Source of the DNA: Penicillium oxalicum
Lineage: Eukaryota; Ascomycota; Eurotiomycetes; Eurotiales; Aspergillaceae
Direction of reading: 5' to 3'
DNA length: 64,000 bases
NCBI RefSeq assembly: GCF_001723175.1
Contig: NC_064651.1
Coordinates: 930,001-994,000, forward strand
Shown: piece after piece, positions 9,902-21,099 of the stretch
Numbering within the stretch: the stretch's first letter is position 1
Layout: each line of letters starts with the position of its first letter
Notes under the pieces: model-generated
The model's input: only the letters and a program-made list of their open reading frames with translations
Told to the model about the DNA's origin: nothing
Database searches by the model: none
Program-made: the position numbers and the translations under genes

Positions 9902-12900
9902 CTAGTCGGAATCAGAATCAATCACGAATCCGCCCCGAGTGCGACGGTTGGACGGTGCCACGGGCGTGTCTTCATCATCACTGCCTGCATCAATCACCAA
10001 AGCCGCCGCTTTGGCCGCCCGATCTCGACTGAACACCAAATCATCGTCAAAGTTCATCTCGTCTTCGGCCGACGTGAGTGATGTGTCACGAGCAGGCAAG
10101 TCTTCAGGCGCAGAATCAGGAGACATCTCGTCTGGATCCGCCATGAGAATATCATCGTCCTCGTCACTGTCAGACAGCGATTTGCGACGTCGTTTGGGTT
10201 GCGTGGCTGTGCTGTCATTTTTGCGCTTGCGCGCACTGGGTTTCTTGGTATGACTCGCGCCGTTCTTCTCCGCATCTTTTTGCAGAGCATCCCCAAGCAT
10301 CATGGCCTTCGTGACATTAATTGCTTGCTCTCTGCGTCGGTTCTCTTCCATACGGAAGAACTCTCGATCAGCTTCTTCATCGGTCTCATCGTCACTGGCG
10401 TGAATAAAGAGATCACTCTTGATCTTGTTTTGGCGCGCCAAGGCCGCTGCCAAACGAGCTTGACGACGCTCTTCCAAGAGAGCATCATCCAGGGGCTCGG
10501 CCTCCATTTCGTCGTCCTGATTCTTTCGAGACTTCTTTTTTCGCTTCTGCTTGAGTTCATCCAATGCATTGGACTTGGTTCGCAAGTTTGGTGGGAAAAG
10601 TGGCCCGTCAGGAACAACGTCCTCCCCCTCCGAGTCGTCTCCAAAGTTCACGTCCAGAGTACCCGGCGCGAGACTCGCGCGGGCACTACTAGTCTCTTTG
10701 CGACGAAGCAGCTGGCGAGGGTCCTCATCGCTACCCTCAAGCATGGGATTCAAGATGGCCTTGTTGATGGCAGAGATGCTCTCATGCAATTCGCCGCAGG
10801 TGATGTTTGCTGGAACGACCCATTGCGCGCCGCGCACATCTTCTTGGCCAAGCCGTTCAAAGCCAACAGACTCCATCAGGAGGCGCAACTTGGGATTGGA
10901 GAACATGGAATTCTCAATGAACTCGTCACCGGGTTTGACATCTGTACTTATATTAGCTTCTTTGACTTTTCCGTCTCGTCTCAAAATCAGTGATCGAGCC
11001 TAGATGTCAACGTACGAATCAGGGGATTGGGCGTGTCGACACTCGCGGGATCCTCCTCCCGGCGAACTTCTTCATTGGTTTCCCAGTCCTCGCGCTCCGA
11101 GGCAGCAGATTTCAAAACATCGACAAGCCACTTAACCAGATCTGCCTGACCATCCAGAACCAGTGCACCGGCGACAACACCCTGTTTGGCCTCTTTCGAG
11201 AGGGTCTCCTTGGAGATGAAATGAAGTTCAGCAGGAGGTCGCTTCGCAGTCGACATGCTCTGTCTCTCATGGCCGAATTCCAGATAGTATATGGTTGAGT
11301 TCATCTTGCTGAAAAGCAGTTCCGTAATCAAAGCCGGTCGCTGGTCGATTCGTTTTGTCAATCGACGCAGGATCTGCCGGACAAGTTCCTCCCATTCTTT
11401 GAAGATCTGCTTGCTGGAATCCATCGCTCCGGGGCCCTTGATCATTCGGTGAAATAAACTGATAATATCCAGGCGGAAAAGCAGGGTAGTCATCTCTTGT
11501 TTGAATGCGATACGGTAAAAGTATCGATGGGCGCGCTTCAGCTGTTCCGAATTCAATTCTCGATAAAAGGAGATGAACTCGACAAAGGTGTTCACGCAAC
11601 TTTGATTGCAGAACTTGGCAGCAAATCGCTTGAAGTCAAAAGCGCGCTCCTTGCTCACCTGCGCCGAATCGATCAGATCTTCCTCGTCCTCAGAGTTGAT
11701 TTCTTCGTCGTTTTCTGCCTCCCCGTCTCCTTCCTCGGGCCGTTCGGTTGCAGCATTTTCCGCCTTCTTGCGTTTCTTGGCTCGTCTCTTTGATCGGATT
11801 TGCAAGTCCACATTGGTTTTGGAATATCGCTCCAGCATGCGCAAAAAGACATGTGACAACTCTGTTGCCGCATCCAAGTAGCCGAATCCTTGGTCTTTGT
11901 ATCCTCGCACGATGGAGAGTACCCGGTCATGGGTCGTCTCTTCGTAGAAAATGCGATTCTGAATATTGTCGGCAATTTCTTGGTCCTCTTCCAAGGGCGA
12001 GAAGGTCATCTCTTGCACGGTCAGGAGGATCTGTGTGAAGCATCGCATCTGAGCCGTGAGGTCATCCCATTCTTTATTGTCGAGACTGTTTTGCATGCTC
12101 CGGTTCAACGAAATAAAAGTCTCCTGATTCAGCACGCCAGCTACCAAACCAAAGCTGTCTGGCTCCACGTCTTTCGCAGATTTGCCGTCTCTCTCGCGTT
12201 GGACGACCTGTCGAGCTCGCCGAGCACGCTCCGCCTCAAGGAACCAGCCAACCGTATAGAAAAACTGCCGCGCGTTGATTGCAGTGACTCGCTCGGCTTC
12301 TCGTTCAATGGCTTTGCGAACGTGTGTAAAAAGAGGATTGAATCCAGAATCAAGGAATTCCTCAACAAATGTCCGCAGATTCTTCGTCGCCAGCAACGAC
12401 AGGTAAACAGGAGTATTAAAGTCATTGTATTGCACGGAATCGTCCTTGTTGCGGCGCGTACGCGCCGGTCGTTTCCATTTCTTGCTCTCGTCCATCTTCT
12501 GAAGACTGGCCTGATCATTTCGCAGGATATTTTGACCGGAAACAGTGCTTACTTTGTGCTCGTCTCGCTTGACCCAAATCATGGTTCCGAATCTGCCATG
12601 CCGTGTAGGTGCGTTTCGGGCGTATTCTCGCTTGACTTGGTTCTCTTTTTTAAGTAACTGACTAAGCTCATCCGATCGCTTCGCTTTTCGTTCCTCGTCG
12701 TTGAGGAAGAGCTTGTCGACATTGACACCTTTGATGATGTGGAAAAGAATCTCCAGCAAAACCACATCTTGCTGATTAAAGTCGTCCGCAACATTCGAAC
12801 ACATAGTCAAAATCAGCGCAAATGCATCTTGATCCTGAAAGGCATTGATTGTCGCCGATCTTGAGGTCTCTTCTTCATCACCTTCCGCGGCTAGTCTCTC

Positions 12901-13636
12901 GTTGGTAGTGATGATGGCAATATTTCGTAGGAGATAGAGCATCAATTTCAGAATTCCTTCATCCCGGGACTCGCGCTCGGAGCGGGGAATGGCCATGCTC
13001 GGAAGGGCGACACGAATGACGGCACGAATAAGGTTGGAGCCTCCATATCGTAGAATGCCGCGCTTGTACTGGACTTGGGCCTGTTGAATGTACGGGGTGT
13101 GTCGGTGGTGATTCGCAGTCATCTGGCTGTGGTACTCGGCAGGCCAAGTCAATGGCACGAGCAACTCCACTACTTTGGTCAGAACGGGCATTGTGAAAGA
13201 TTTCAGGGGTAAAGGCTATCACTTACAGCAAGCCAGTGCGACTCGGGTCAAATGTTTGCTGTTCTGCCCGTTGTTCCACCATATCGACAGAATGGGCAGA
13301 AGATCACCCATGACCAAGTTGGCTTCTCCAAGACATCGCACAACATCCATTCGATTATGTCGCTGATCATAGAGCCTTAACCATCTCCTGATATCACGAA
13401 GACACGAAAGCGCGTCGTCTCCCAGCATATAGCGATCTGCATCTTCGCCATTGAAACCTCCCAGCTACAAAAACGATCCCCCGCGGTCGCGTCAGTGTCT
13501 CGGTTCATCTGCGTTGTTCCTTGCAACAAAAAAGAATGGCTTAACGTACGGCAGTGACCAGGCTGTAAACGTGCATTCGCACGTCCGGGTCAATCACCTG
13601 GACATCCTGTCCGACCGAGCTCACCTCAAGCTCCAT
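9902..13636 (-). CDS. tof1: Tof1/Swi1/Timeless replication fork protection protein
   Basis: Four exons (13550-13636, 13227-13464, 11016-13169, 9902-10941), 1172 aa, continuous frame. The short first two exons carry the Timeless N-terminus (RMHVYSLVTALGGFNGEDA, then LGDDALSCLRDIRRWLRLYD), and the large exon continues with ACLELLVPLTWPAEYH and the long helical Timeless domain, including a charged RRAKKRKK stretch and an acidic patch near its middle. The C-terminal exon is a low-complexity tail with alternating acidic clusters and basic, NLS-like patches (KPSARKRKN, QPKRRRKS), as in other fungal Tof1 proteins. With Csm3/Swi3 the family stabilises stalled forks, couples helicase to polymerase, restrains Top1 and supports checkpoint activation in the nucleus. 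It is divergent from the 3-hydroxyacyl-CoA dehydrogenase gene with only 249 bp between start codons. The last intron (10942-11015) uses acceptor TACAG; other acceptors nearby are possible. Confidence 0.94.
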
Positions 13637-13885
13637 GGCGAGGTGGTCGATTCGTTGTATATGGAACTCACCAAAATGCACTGTAACTCAAACGGGATCA
13701 CGCGTATCGGACGCGTCTGCCTCGGTGAATCGGAGAAACCCACACCGCCGCCCCAGCGACGGCTGCCGAAGATAGCCGATGACGTCGGACTAATTAGGCG
13801 GACGAGCCCCGACATGTGAAGATCTATGTCGACTTTCTCTTCTTTTCTCACCTGCAAGTAATCGTGATACCCCTCAATTGCAATC
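13637..13885. promoter_or_regulatory. Bidirectional promoter tof1 / HADH
   Basis: A 249-bp gap between divergent start codons must hold both core promoters. A palindromic-looking TGACGTCG, close to a CRE/bZIP site, lies at about 13779-13786. No TATA box is obvious. Confidence 0.5.
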
Positions 13886-15018
13886 ATGTTCGCATCTTCG
13901 CTTCGCTCGGTCGCTCGTCGTGGCCCTTTGAAGGCCCGCACCTTCAGCTCGACCGCTGCGACGAGCGCTGCCGAGGTTAAGTCGCTCGGCGTTATCGGTG
14001 CTGGTCAGATGGTTAGTTGTTTGTGTGGATAAACGTCCCTATTTTCATTGTTTCTTTGCTGAAGACGTCTCAGGGATTGGGAATTGCTCTCGTCGCCGCG
14101 CAAAAAGCCGGAGTCCCCGTGACTCTAGTCGATAATTCACAGGCGTCTTTGGACAAGGGCCTCAAGTTTGCCGGTAATTCATTCCTCTCGGGTGATGCGG
14201 TGCGCATACGGCGCAGCTTTTGCTTCGTGGTGCAGCCGGTTTACTCTTCGAGCCAGTTCAACTAAACCGTTGTTTTCCTTTGTCCAGACAAACTTCTCGA
14301 GAAAGATGTTGCCAAGCAGCGTCTGACCCGTGAGGCCGCTGATGCCGCTCGTGCTCTGCTTACTCCCACCGTGAAGATGGACGACCTTTCCTCGGTTGAC
14401 TTTGTTATCGAGGCCGTTCCCGAAATTCCCGATCTCAAGCAGTCCATCTTCAAAGCCCTTGCGCAAATCGCGCCCAAGCACGCCATTCTGGCCACCAACA
14501 CTTCATCTATCCCTATCACCAAAATCGCCGCCGCTACCACTTCAGACCCGACAGACTTGCAGGCCCCGTCCCGGGTGATCTCCACCCACTTTATGAACCC
14601 CGTACCCGTTCAGAAGGGTGTCGAGATCATTCGTGGCCTGCAGACATCGCAAGAAACCACCGACACTGCCATCGCTTTCGTCGAGCGCATGGGCAAGGTC
14701 GCTTCGGTCTCTGCTGATTCCCCGGGCTTCCTGGCCAACCGTATTCTCATGCCATATATCAACGAGGCTGTGATCTGTCTTGAGACCGGCATCGGTGGGC
14801 GTGAGGATATCGACAACATCATGAAGAATGGTACCAATGTCCCCATGGGTCCCTTGACCCTGGCAGACTTCATTGGGTTGGACACTTGTCTGGCTATCAT
14901 GAATGTGCTCCACCAGGAGACTGGTGACAGCAAGTACAGACCCGCTGGACTCCTGCGTCGCATGGTCGATGCAGGTTGGATGGGCAAGAAGACCGGCAAG
15001 GGATTCTACACCTACTAA
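13886..15018 (+). CDS. Mitochondrial L-3-hydroxyacyl-CoA dehydrogenase
   Basis: Three exons (13886-14011, 14074-14173, 14288-15018), 318 aa. The enzyme oxidises L-3-hydroxyacyl-CoA with NAD+ (short-chain HADH / 3-hydroxybutyryl-CoA dehydrogenase), the third step of beta-oxidation. The first 30 residues are rich in Arg, Ser and Ala without acidic residues (MFASSLRSVARRG...), a typical mitochondrial presequence. The Rossmann motif G-A-G-Q-M-G (38-43) is split exactly by intron 1. Further family marks are the FVIEAVPE strand, the TNTSS segment, STHFMNPVP with the catalytic His, and the C-terminal GKKTGKGFYTY. Length is normal for the single-domain enzyme. It shares its promoter with tof1. Confidence 0.95.
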
Positions 15019-15850
15019 ATATAAGATTTCTCAAGTATTTCCAGACACTTAATGGGCAAAATTCATTTCCACTCTTCATCCTCCTTGAAGAAGATACCTT
15101 ACACATGTGACTTCATTCCAGCTTCCCTGTAGCTTGTCAACCTCATCGCATAATCTAAACATAGAAATTTCGACTGTTTATCTTCCGAATAATAGATCTT
15201 CCCCCCATCTCCCAGATCCTGTTCAATATGCTACCCACGGCACCCTGTAACCTATTCACGCCCCTCGGCGTATACACGCAGCGAGCTATCAACTTATCAT
15301 CACCCATCGATCGCCTAACAATATCTCCCAGAAGCCCAAAAACGAAGACCAAGATAAATTCCAGACGTGTTGGCTTTTGACGCAGCGGCCGGACCCGATA
15401 CGTACGTAGAACCCACGCGATGCCTTGTTGCTGAATCACTCACGACTAGAAATGTGTATGGATGTCTGGCTTACCAGAAGAAGTTAATCATCTTATTGAC
15501 AGAACGACTTCGCATGCCTAGCTGGAGATGATACCATTTATGTTTGTAATAATGCTGCTAGTATATGGATGCATGAAAGATGGCCTCAACCCAGATAATC
15601 ATACGAGTCTATCGCTGGACAACTCCATTCAACAGTTTTAGCTGGTGATACTGCTCTGACCGTCGACACATCTCATACGAAGAGATTCTGTCTCGTTTAC
15701 GAGTACTCAAGAGTCCCAGGGCATGTGCCCTGGAAAGTAGTCTATATCAGTAATGCGGGTGGTGGAAACCACCTCATTTATTGGTCTATTCTTCAAATTC
15801 CCATAGTCAAGGCAGTATGTTTTAAGACCCAGGTGTACCTTTCGTGGCTA
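15019..15850. other. Convergent intergenic region
   Basis: Between the 3' ends of HADH and the armadillo protein gene. Only short unrelated open frames; nothing else recognised. Confidence 0.5.
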
Positions 15851-18268
15851 TCATTTCAAAATTTGACTGCTCTTGACAAGAACTTCCATCGACTCCCGAT
15901 AGCTAGTTGGGAGTAAACCGGCCTAGAAAGTTAATCTCGATCAGTTTTCTGCTGGCAGGATTCTTTGAAAAAAATTACCCATCGTCTTGCTGAACGTACC
16001 TCATTTTTCAACAGTTCTTTCACGAGCACAAATGCATTGTCACGATCCTTCATTACCTGGGTCTCATTGGGTGCATTGGATTCCGAGCCATCTGCGGAGG
16101 AGGAAGGGGTAGCATCCGCTTTCAAAGTTGATCTCAAAAGCGCCGCAACATCTTCATTATGCAAGCAATCAACCACTGCTCTACAGCCCGAGGAGTCATT
16201 GGCCATGAGCGCGAGCGCAAACCATCCTTCGCTTCGTACGACAGGCCATTGGGTCTGCGTAATCATGGCTCCGATCGGCCGCGCGACAACCTCATGTAAA
16301 GTGAACAGTCTCTCCTGCAGCAGCTTGGCATTTTGGTTGCCGTCTCGAGCCTTGGGAGAGATTGTACGACAGATAGAGGCGATCGTGCGCCCAATTTCCG
16401 TCTTGATCGGAGCCGAGTCTGTCTTCTCAAACAATGATAGAAGTAGGGAAAGATAAGTTCGTTTGCTTGCCGGAGAGTCCGGATCCTCCGAAAGAGGGGC
16501 CAGCAATCGAGCGATGTTGTCCATAGAGGAGATAGTCACTTGTCGTGCGATAGTAGCAGCGGAGAATTGGACTTGGGGAACTGAATCAAATGCCCACAGG
16601 CGAGACACAGCCGGAATAATCCCGGCCTCTGCCAAACTCACCCTGTTTTCACCAGCAATGGCGAGATTCTTGAGAAAACCCAGGGCTGCATGGAGAACTG
16701 CACCACGAGATCCGTTCCTGAGGACTGAGATCAACTCCTCGTGGATTTTCAAATCACGCACCATCACCTGACAGACTTCGTCTGATCTAGCGATGTTGCC
16801 CAGCATGACGCACGCGCAGATCTGGAGCTGTTCTTCGTCGGCAGCGATCCAGATTTTCAAGTTCTGCGCCATGCTTGAGCTGAGGGGATATTTCTCAGTA
16901 AACAATGGCGAGGCCGAGACTTCTGCGAGAGCCTGGTTGATCTTGAGTCGAACCTGAGCCATAGCTGAAACTTCTTCGGGAGAAGACTCGTCGACATCAA
17001 TCGAAAAGGAGCGACGAAGGACACTCAGAACATCTTCAACGATGAAATTGGTGATGCACACTTCTTGGAATCGTTCATTAGCCAGGTAAGCGGAGAGGCT
17101 GTTTGTTAGCGCTGAGAAATGTTCAAATTCGGTTTCTTCCATTGCGAGTTGCGCAAGAAGCCAGATTGTCCCGTCCGGAGATTTTTCGATGCCTCGCGCT
17201 GTGTGAAAGTAAGCCTGACTGATGCCTTGAGTAGGCTAATTTGATTTTTGCTTCGCACCTTGCTCTGATGCCAATTCCACCAGGTCGAACGAGAAACTGA
17301 GAAGCGCACTGTTATCTCGCAGACCGCCATCTTTTAACAACTTCAAGATAATGTATGCCACTCGGTTTTCAGCAATCTGGACGTGTGCGGGTTCTACTCT
17401 GTTGTCAGATGATCACCATCACTTTCACGCAAATCAGATTCATTGAGGATTTCCATTACCAAAGTCCATGCAAATATTGTAGATCACAGGAATCGCAACG
17501 TGGACCAAATCAGGGTTGAGAAAATGCCTGATAATCGCCAGAGTGTAGGCTCCATCAACGACGATTTGTCGATTTTCATCTGTATTGGGAATCAGTCAAT
17601 CCAGAACACAATAAAAAAATGTAAACGGCAATATTGACATACTCGTGTCTGCGCACGAATTGCCAACTAGACGTAAAGAATGCAGCAGCAGCTTGGCATC
17701 CAACTTCAGCGAGGAAGATACAACGTCCAAGAAGAACTTGAGGATGCCAGACTTCCCAATCGGTCCACGCCACGACACTGTACTCGCACAATCAGTGATA
17801 TGTACTCTCGCAAAAGGATATAGTTCTTGATCGTATCAGCTCACCATCCCGACTTCCATTGGCCAAGACCTCGGCAGCTTGCGCAAGATATTCAGAGTTA
17901 GAAGCCCAAAGCTTGTGGAGAATTTGGAGCACACTTCGCAAAGACTCTGGATCTCTTTGACCCCGGCGTCCATCCGCGTCGGCTTTCTCCAGAGATGCAT
18001 GGAGTTCTTTCAAGTCGAAGTTGTTTGCCACCTCGGGAGCAGCATCAGCCTTTTCAATGATTGAACGCAAAGCACGAAACATCTTCTCTTGATCTTGCAG
18101 ACCGAGCTCTTCAGTTCCTCGATCGGAGATGGATGAGGGAGACTCGGGTAATGCAGACAGCACTTCCAACACAGTCGGCAAATCAACACTAGGTGTTCCG
18201 ACAGAGGGTTGACCAACAGATTCTGGTCCAGCACCGGAATCTGGTCTTATTTCATTTTGAGACTCCAT
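15851..18268 (-). CDS. SmgGDS/RAP1GDS1-like armadillo-repeat protein
   Basis: Six exons (17845-18268, 17643-17777, 17460-17579, 17259-17396, 16000-17198, 15851-15922), 695 aa. Repeated helical units with buried Leu/Ala/Ile patterns (QLQICACVMLGNIARSDE, AVLHAALGFLKNLAIAGEN, VQFSAATIARQVTIS) are armadillo repeats, and their order and spacing resemble the small-GTPase dissociation stimulator SmgGDS (RAP1GDS1). Such proteins bind Rho/Rap GTPases with C-terminal polybasic regions and act as chaperones or weak exchange factors in the cytosol. The first ~50 residues are Ser/Pro/Glu-rich and look disordered. The small last exon (24 codons) restores a natural end; without splicing the frame runs into a Lys/Gln-rich tail that looks intronic. 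The acceptor at 17396 was chosen because the one two bases earlier gives a stop. Function is inferred from fold similarity. Confidence 0.84.
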
Positions 18269-19097
18269 CTTGCGTGCCTGCGCACCCTTGAGCCGCAGGA
18301 TGTCAACTGATGCCTCCTGTCCTCTAGCGCAATCAGGAGTGGAGAGGCTCCTTTCCTATCTGGGTTTATACACCCTTTTGAATGACGATGGGAGCCTGGA
18401 GAGTAGAGCCGCCAAGTAGCAAAATGCAAGCACCCAAGTATTTTGAGTCACACGGTGGCTTGGGTGGAGCGTGTCAATGCGTCCTTTGAAGAAGTAACTG
18501 AACTTTCAATATTCCAGACTCTAGGGTTGGAAACGGACTCGAACTATCTGGGACGGAAAGTGAACCAATCCGCGCAGGTGCTGCCTGAACCCACCTCAGG
18601 CCCCCGCCCTATTCGGGTAAAGTGCGGTCTTTGATGAAGATGCAGACAAGATGAGGGGAGTACAACTTGAGAGGCAGAGTTTCTGGGAAATCAAGTTGCA
18701 CCCTCTCTTACCCAAACTAGTAGCAATCTCACTCCTATCAAAGAAGAGAAATCAAAATCCACCTACGTGGTCGTTCTCCTCTGTATACGGAATCAGGTCT
18801 TCAGGCCATCAACATCGACACCTGGCTGCGGGTCGGAGAATACATTCCATGCCGCCTTTTGAATGCCAAGCCAAGCATCACCTCCAAGCTGGCCTTCGTC
18901 TCCGGCCACATTGGCGACATTGCGACAACTCCTCTTGACCACCGTCACTCTTTCATTCTCTGCGGTCTGAATTACTAATAGCAATTGGGGCTTCAAATTT
19001 GCGCACGACTTCTCACCGTTCACTTATTTTTTTTTAAAAAAAAAGCTGATCAATCTCCTGATTATTCTCTCAATTCGCTTTTCTGCCCACCCTCATC
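18269..19097. promoter_or_regulatory. Divergent promoter region (armadillo gene / DPM3)
   Basis: 829 bp between divergent starts. A T-run/A-run pair (about 19026-19044) lies just upstream of DPM3. No coding feature recognised. Confidence 0.5.
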
Positions 19098-19559
19098 ATG
19101 ACACGCGCACAGCAGACGCTCTCCGTCCTCCTCCTGGTCTCCTCCGTACGTCAAACTCGTGGATTGGACGCGCTATTCAACGGCGCTTGAATGAGTTATT
19201 TTGAAGGATCGCATTGCTGATCCTATCGGCGCAGTTCTACCTCTCGCTTTATCTCGGCCTGGTCCCCCTGAACGAGACCATCCAGACGGAAATCATCCCC
19301 GTGGTACGTTTATCTCGGTATTCCTTGGAGTATGCGCATCGATGGTATCGAAAATTGTCACTGATCCTCGATTCACTCCCTTTTCTTAAATGTACAGCTT
19401 CCCTTCTACGCCGTCATCGTGTTTGGATGCTACCTTCTCGGTCGCCTGGGTCTTGCCATCTTCACATTCAATGACGTCCCCGAAGCTCACGCCGAGCTGC
19501 AGAAGGAGATTGAGCTGGCCAAGGTTGACTTGCGCAAGGGCAATGTGGAGGTGGATTGA
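19098..19559 (+). CDS. dpm3: Dolichol-phosphate mannosyltransferase subunit 3
   Basis: Three exons (19098-19145, 19235-19303, 19398-19559), 92 aa, the same length as typical DPM3. The protein anchors the catalytic subunit DPM1 in the ER membrane, allowing synthesis of dolichol-phosphate-mannose for N-glycans, O-mannosylation and GPI anchors. Two hydrophobic segments are visible (about residues 7-27 and 38-60), followed by a charged amphipathic C-terminus (EAHAELQKEIELAKVDLRK) that in the family forms a coiled-coil contact with DPM1. The signature GCYLLGRLGLAIFTFND matches the family's GCY-LG---F-D pattern. The gene is too fragmented to appear as one open frame. Confidence 0.93.
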
Positions 19560-20199
19560 ACCTTGACAAATGAAATTGCTTTGAGGGCGGGCGACTCGGA
19601 GGAGGAGGAGGCCGGACTGACAGCCGCGGCCGGTCGAACCTTGATAGCTCAGAGTATCGTGGTGCTTTTGCAAGATCCGCCTTTCTGAAGCATACAAAGC
19701 CTAGCAGCAGAGCGATCTGGAAGTCTGCACTTCCTTGCTTGGTGTCCGCGTATGCTTTCTTTCTAATTTTACCCAACGACCCGATACCTGGGAGGTCCCA
19801 TCAACACAGTATTTTCGTCCCACGTACTTGGCAATCTTTGCTCGCAAGACCGGCGCCTGGCGCATTTCATAAACCCCCGCTCTTCGTGACGCCGAAGATA
19901 CGAGTGATTTCTAAAGAGGCAGCAAATATGAAAGGACTTTTTTTTCTGGTTCATAAGGATATCGTAAAAATGAACATGTCCGGGGGTCTAGTACAGCGCC
20001 GGTGGAAAAAAGGAACGAGCGATCTCTTGCCCACACCAAAGTTGAGGCTCCAAGCGGCCACCCATAGTATCATCGCGCCTCGCAGAAAGGGAATGCAGTT
20101 CGCCAATGCCATCAAAATTTTGCTTTTAGATAATAGGATTCTCCTTAGCCAGAGCGTCGTGCTCAACAATATCCCTAAGAATTGAAGAATTATTAGCGG
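19560..20199. other. Convergent intergenic region
   Basis: Lies between the 3' ends of DPM3 and the phosphoribosyltransferase gene. A 148-codon frame at 19739-20185 (+) has no motif and overlaps likely 3' UTRs; not called. Confidence 0.5.
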
Positions 20200-21099
20200 T
20201 TAATTCACATCGATTTGTGGCGCCCACAGTGCGGAAGGCTCATGGATGACATACTTAGCCTCCCAAGGATAGCAGATCCACACATCCTCAGTGGTGACAG
20301 AGGCGTGGTAACGGCCTCCCTCCATCATATCCGCGGGCAGAGTACCCTTCTTGGGCTTGTCCTTGTTCTAAACGAGAAACACACAAAGGTCGTCGGTCAG
20401 CAGTCAAGTTCTGAAGCACACTGGAAAAGAGTTTTTTTTTTTTTTTTTTTTTTGATTGCTTGCCGGCGGACGGGATCACTCACGTGGAGAACGTAGACGA
20501 AGAAGTTGGTCTTCTCGCCCTCACGGCCAAGCTGCTTCTGGGCCTCCTGGACGTCCTTCTCGAGTTCGCGCACGGCATACTCCAGAGTTGTGCGGGTGTC
20601 GTCAACCTCGTCGACAATCAGGATGTTCTTGCCAATCAGGTTGGCCATCTCCAACGAGCTCAGATCGAGCCACTGGGTGCGGGTCACCTTGGTGCCAATG
20701 GCCTCCTCGGCATCACCACGACCAAGATCCTCGTAGAGAGACAGACCGATAGCCTGGATGGGGATGTTGGGCTCGCCGGGGCTCTTGAGGAAAGAACTGG
20801 AGATCCAAGGTGGAAATATTAGTATACCGAACCAGAAGACTGGAGCATATACCGGGTCACCCGCGGAACCCCGGTCAAGTTGGGCGCGCGCCAGAGGATG
20901 CCATCCCCGTCAACGGCATGTGCGCGACTTGGGGAGCTGCAGGAGATTCCAAAACCTACCGCAGGATACGAGCAGGGACATAACCACCACCGCCAATGGC
21001 GATCATCAAGTTGGGACGGAACTGCTTCAGGATGGCATCGGCCGACTGCTGGCACAGCTTGTGCACCTGGTTGTAGGTGACGTAAAACTTCTGGACCAT
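20200..21099 (-). CDS. Xanthine/hypoxanthine phosphoribosyltransferase (Xpt1-like)
   Basis: Three exons (20960-21099, 20484-20796, 20200-20367), 206 aa. The enzyme makes XMP/IMP/GMP from the free base and PRPP (purine salvage, cytosol). The PRPP-binding loop is clear in ILIVDEVDDTRTTLEYA (about residues 115-131), preceded by the N-terminal strand MIAIGGGGYVPARILR and the flexible-loop region SLYEDLG. The C-terminal exon carries the W-x-C-Y-P-W-E motif (VWICYPWEAKY) shared by yeast Xpt1 and relatives. Intron 2 (20368-20483) contains a 22-nt homopolymer, T on the plus strand and therefore A in the transcript. The start (MVQKFYVTYNQ) matches the family N-terminus. Confidence 0.93.
20432..20453 (+). 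repeat. T22 homopolymer inside an intron
   Basis: Run of 22 T on the plus strand, i.e. oligo-A within intron 2 of the phosphoribosyltransferase pre-mRNA. Length is likely variable between isolates. Confidence 0.9.

Noticed and set aside
10199..12657. Long plus-strand open frames opposite Tof1 (264, 150 and 255 codons)
   Set aside because: They are antisense to the well-supported Tof1 coding sequence and show no domain or codon pattern of their own.
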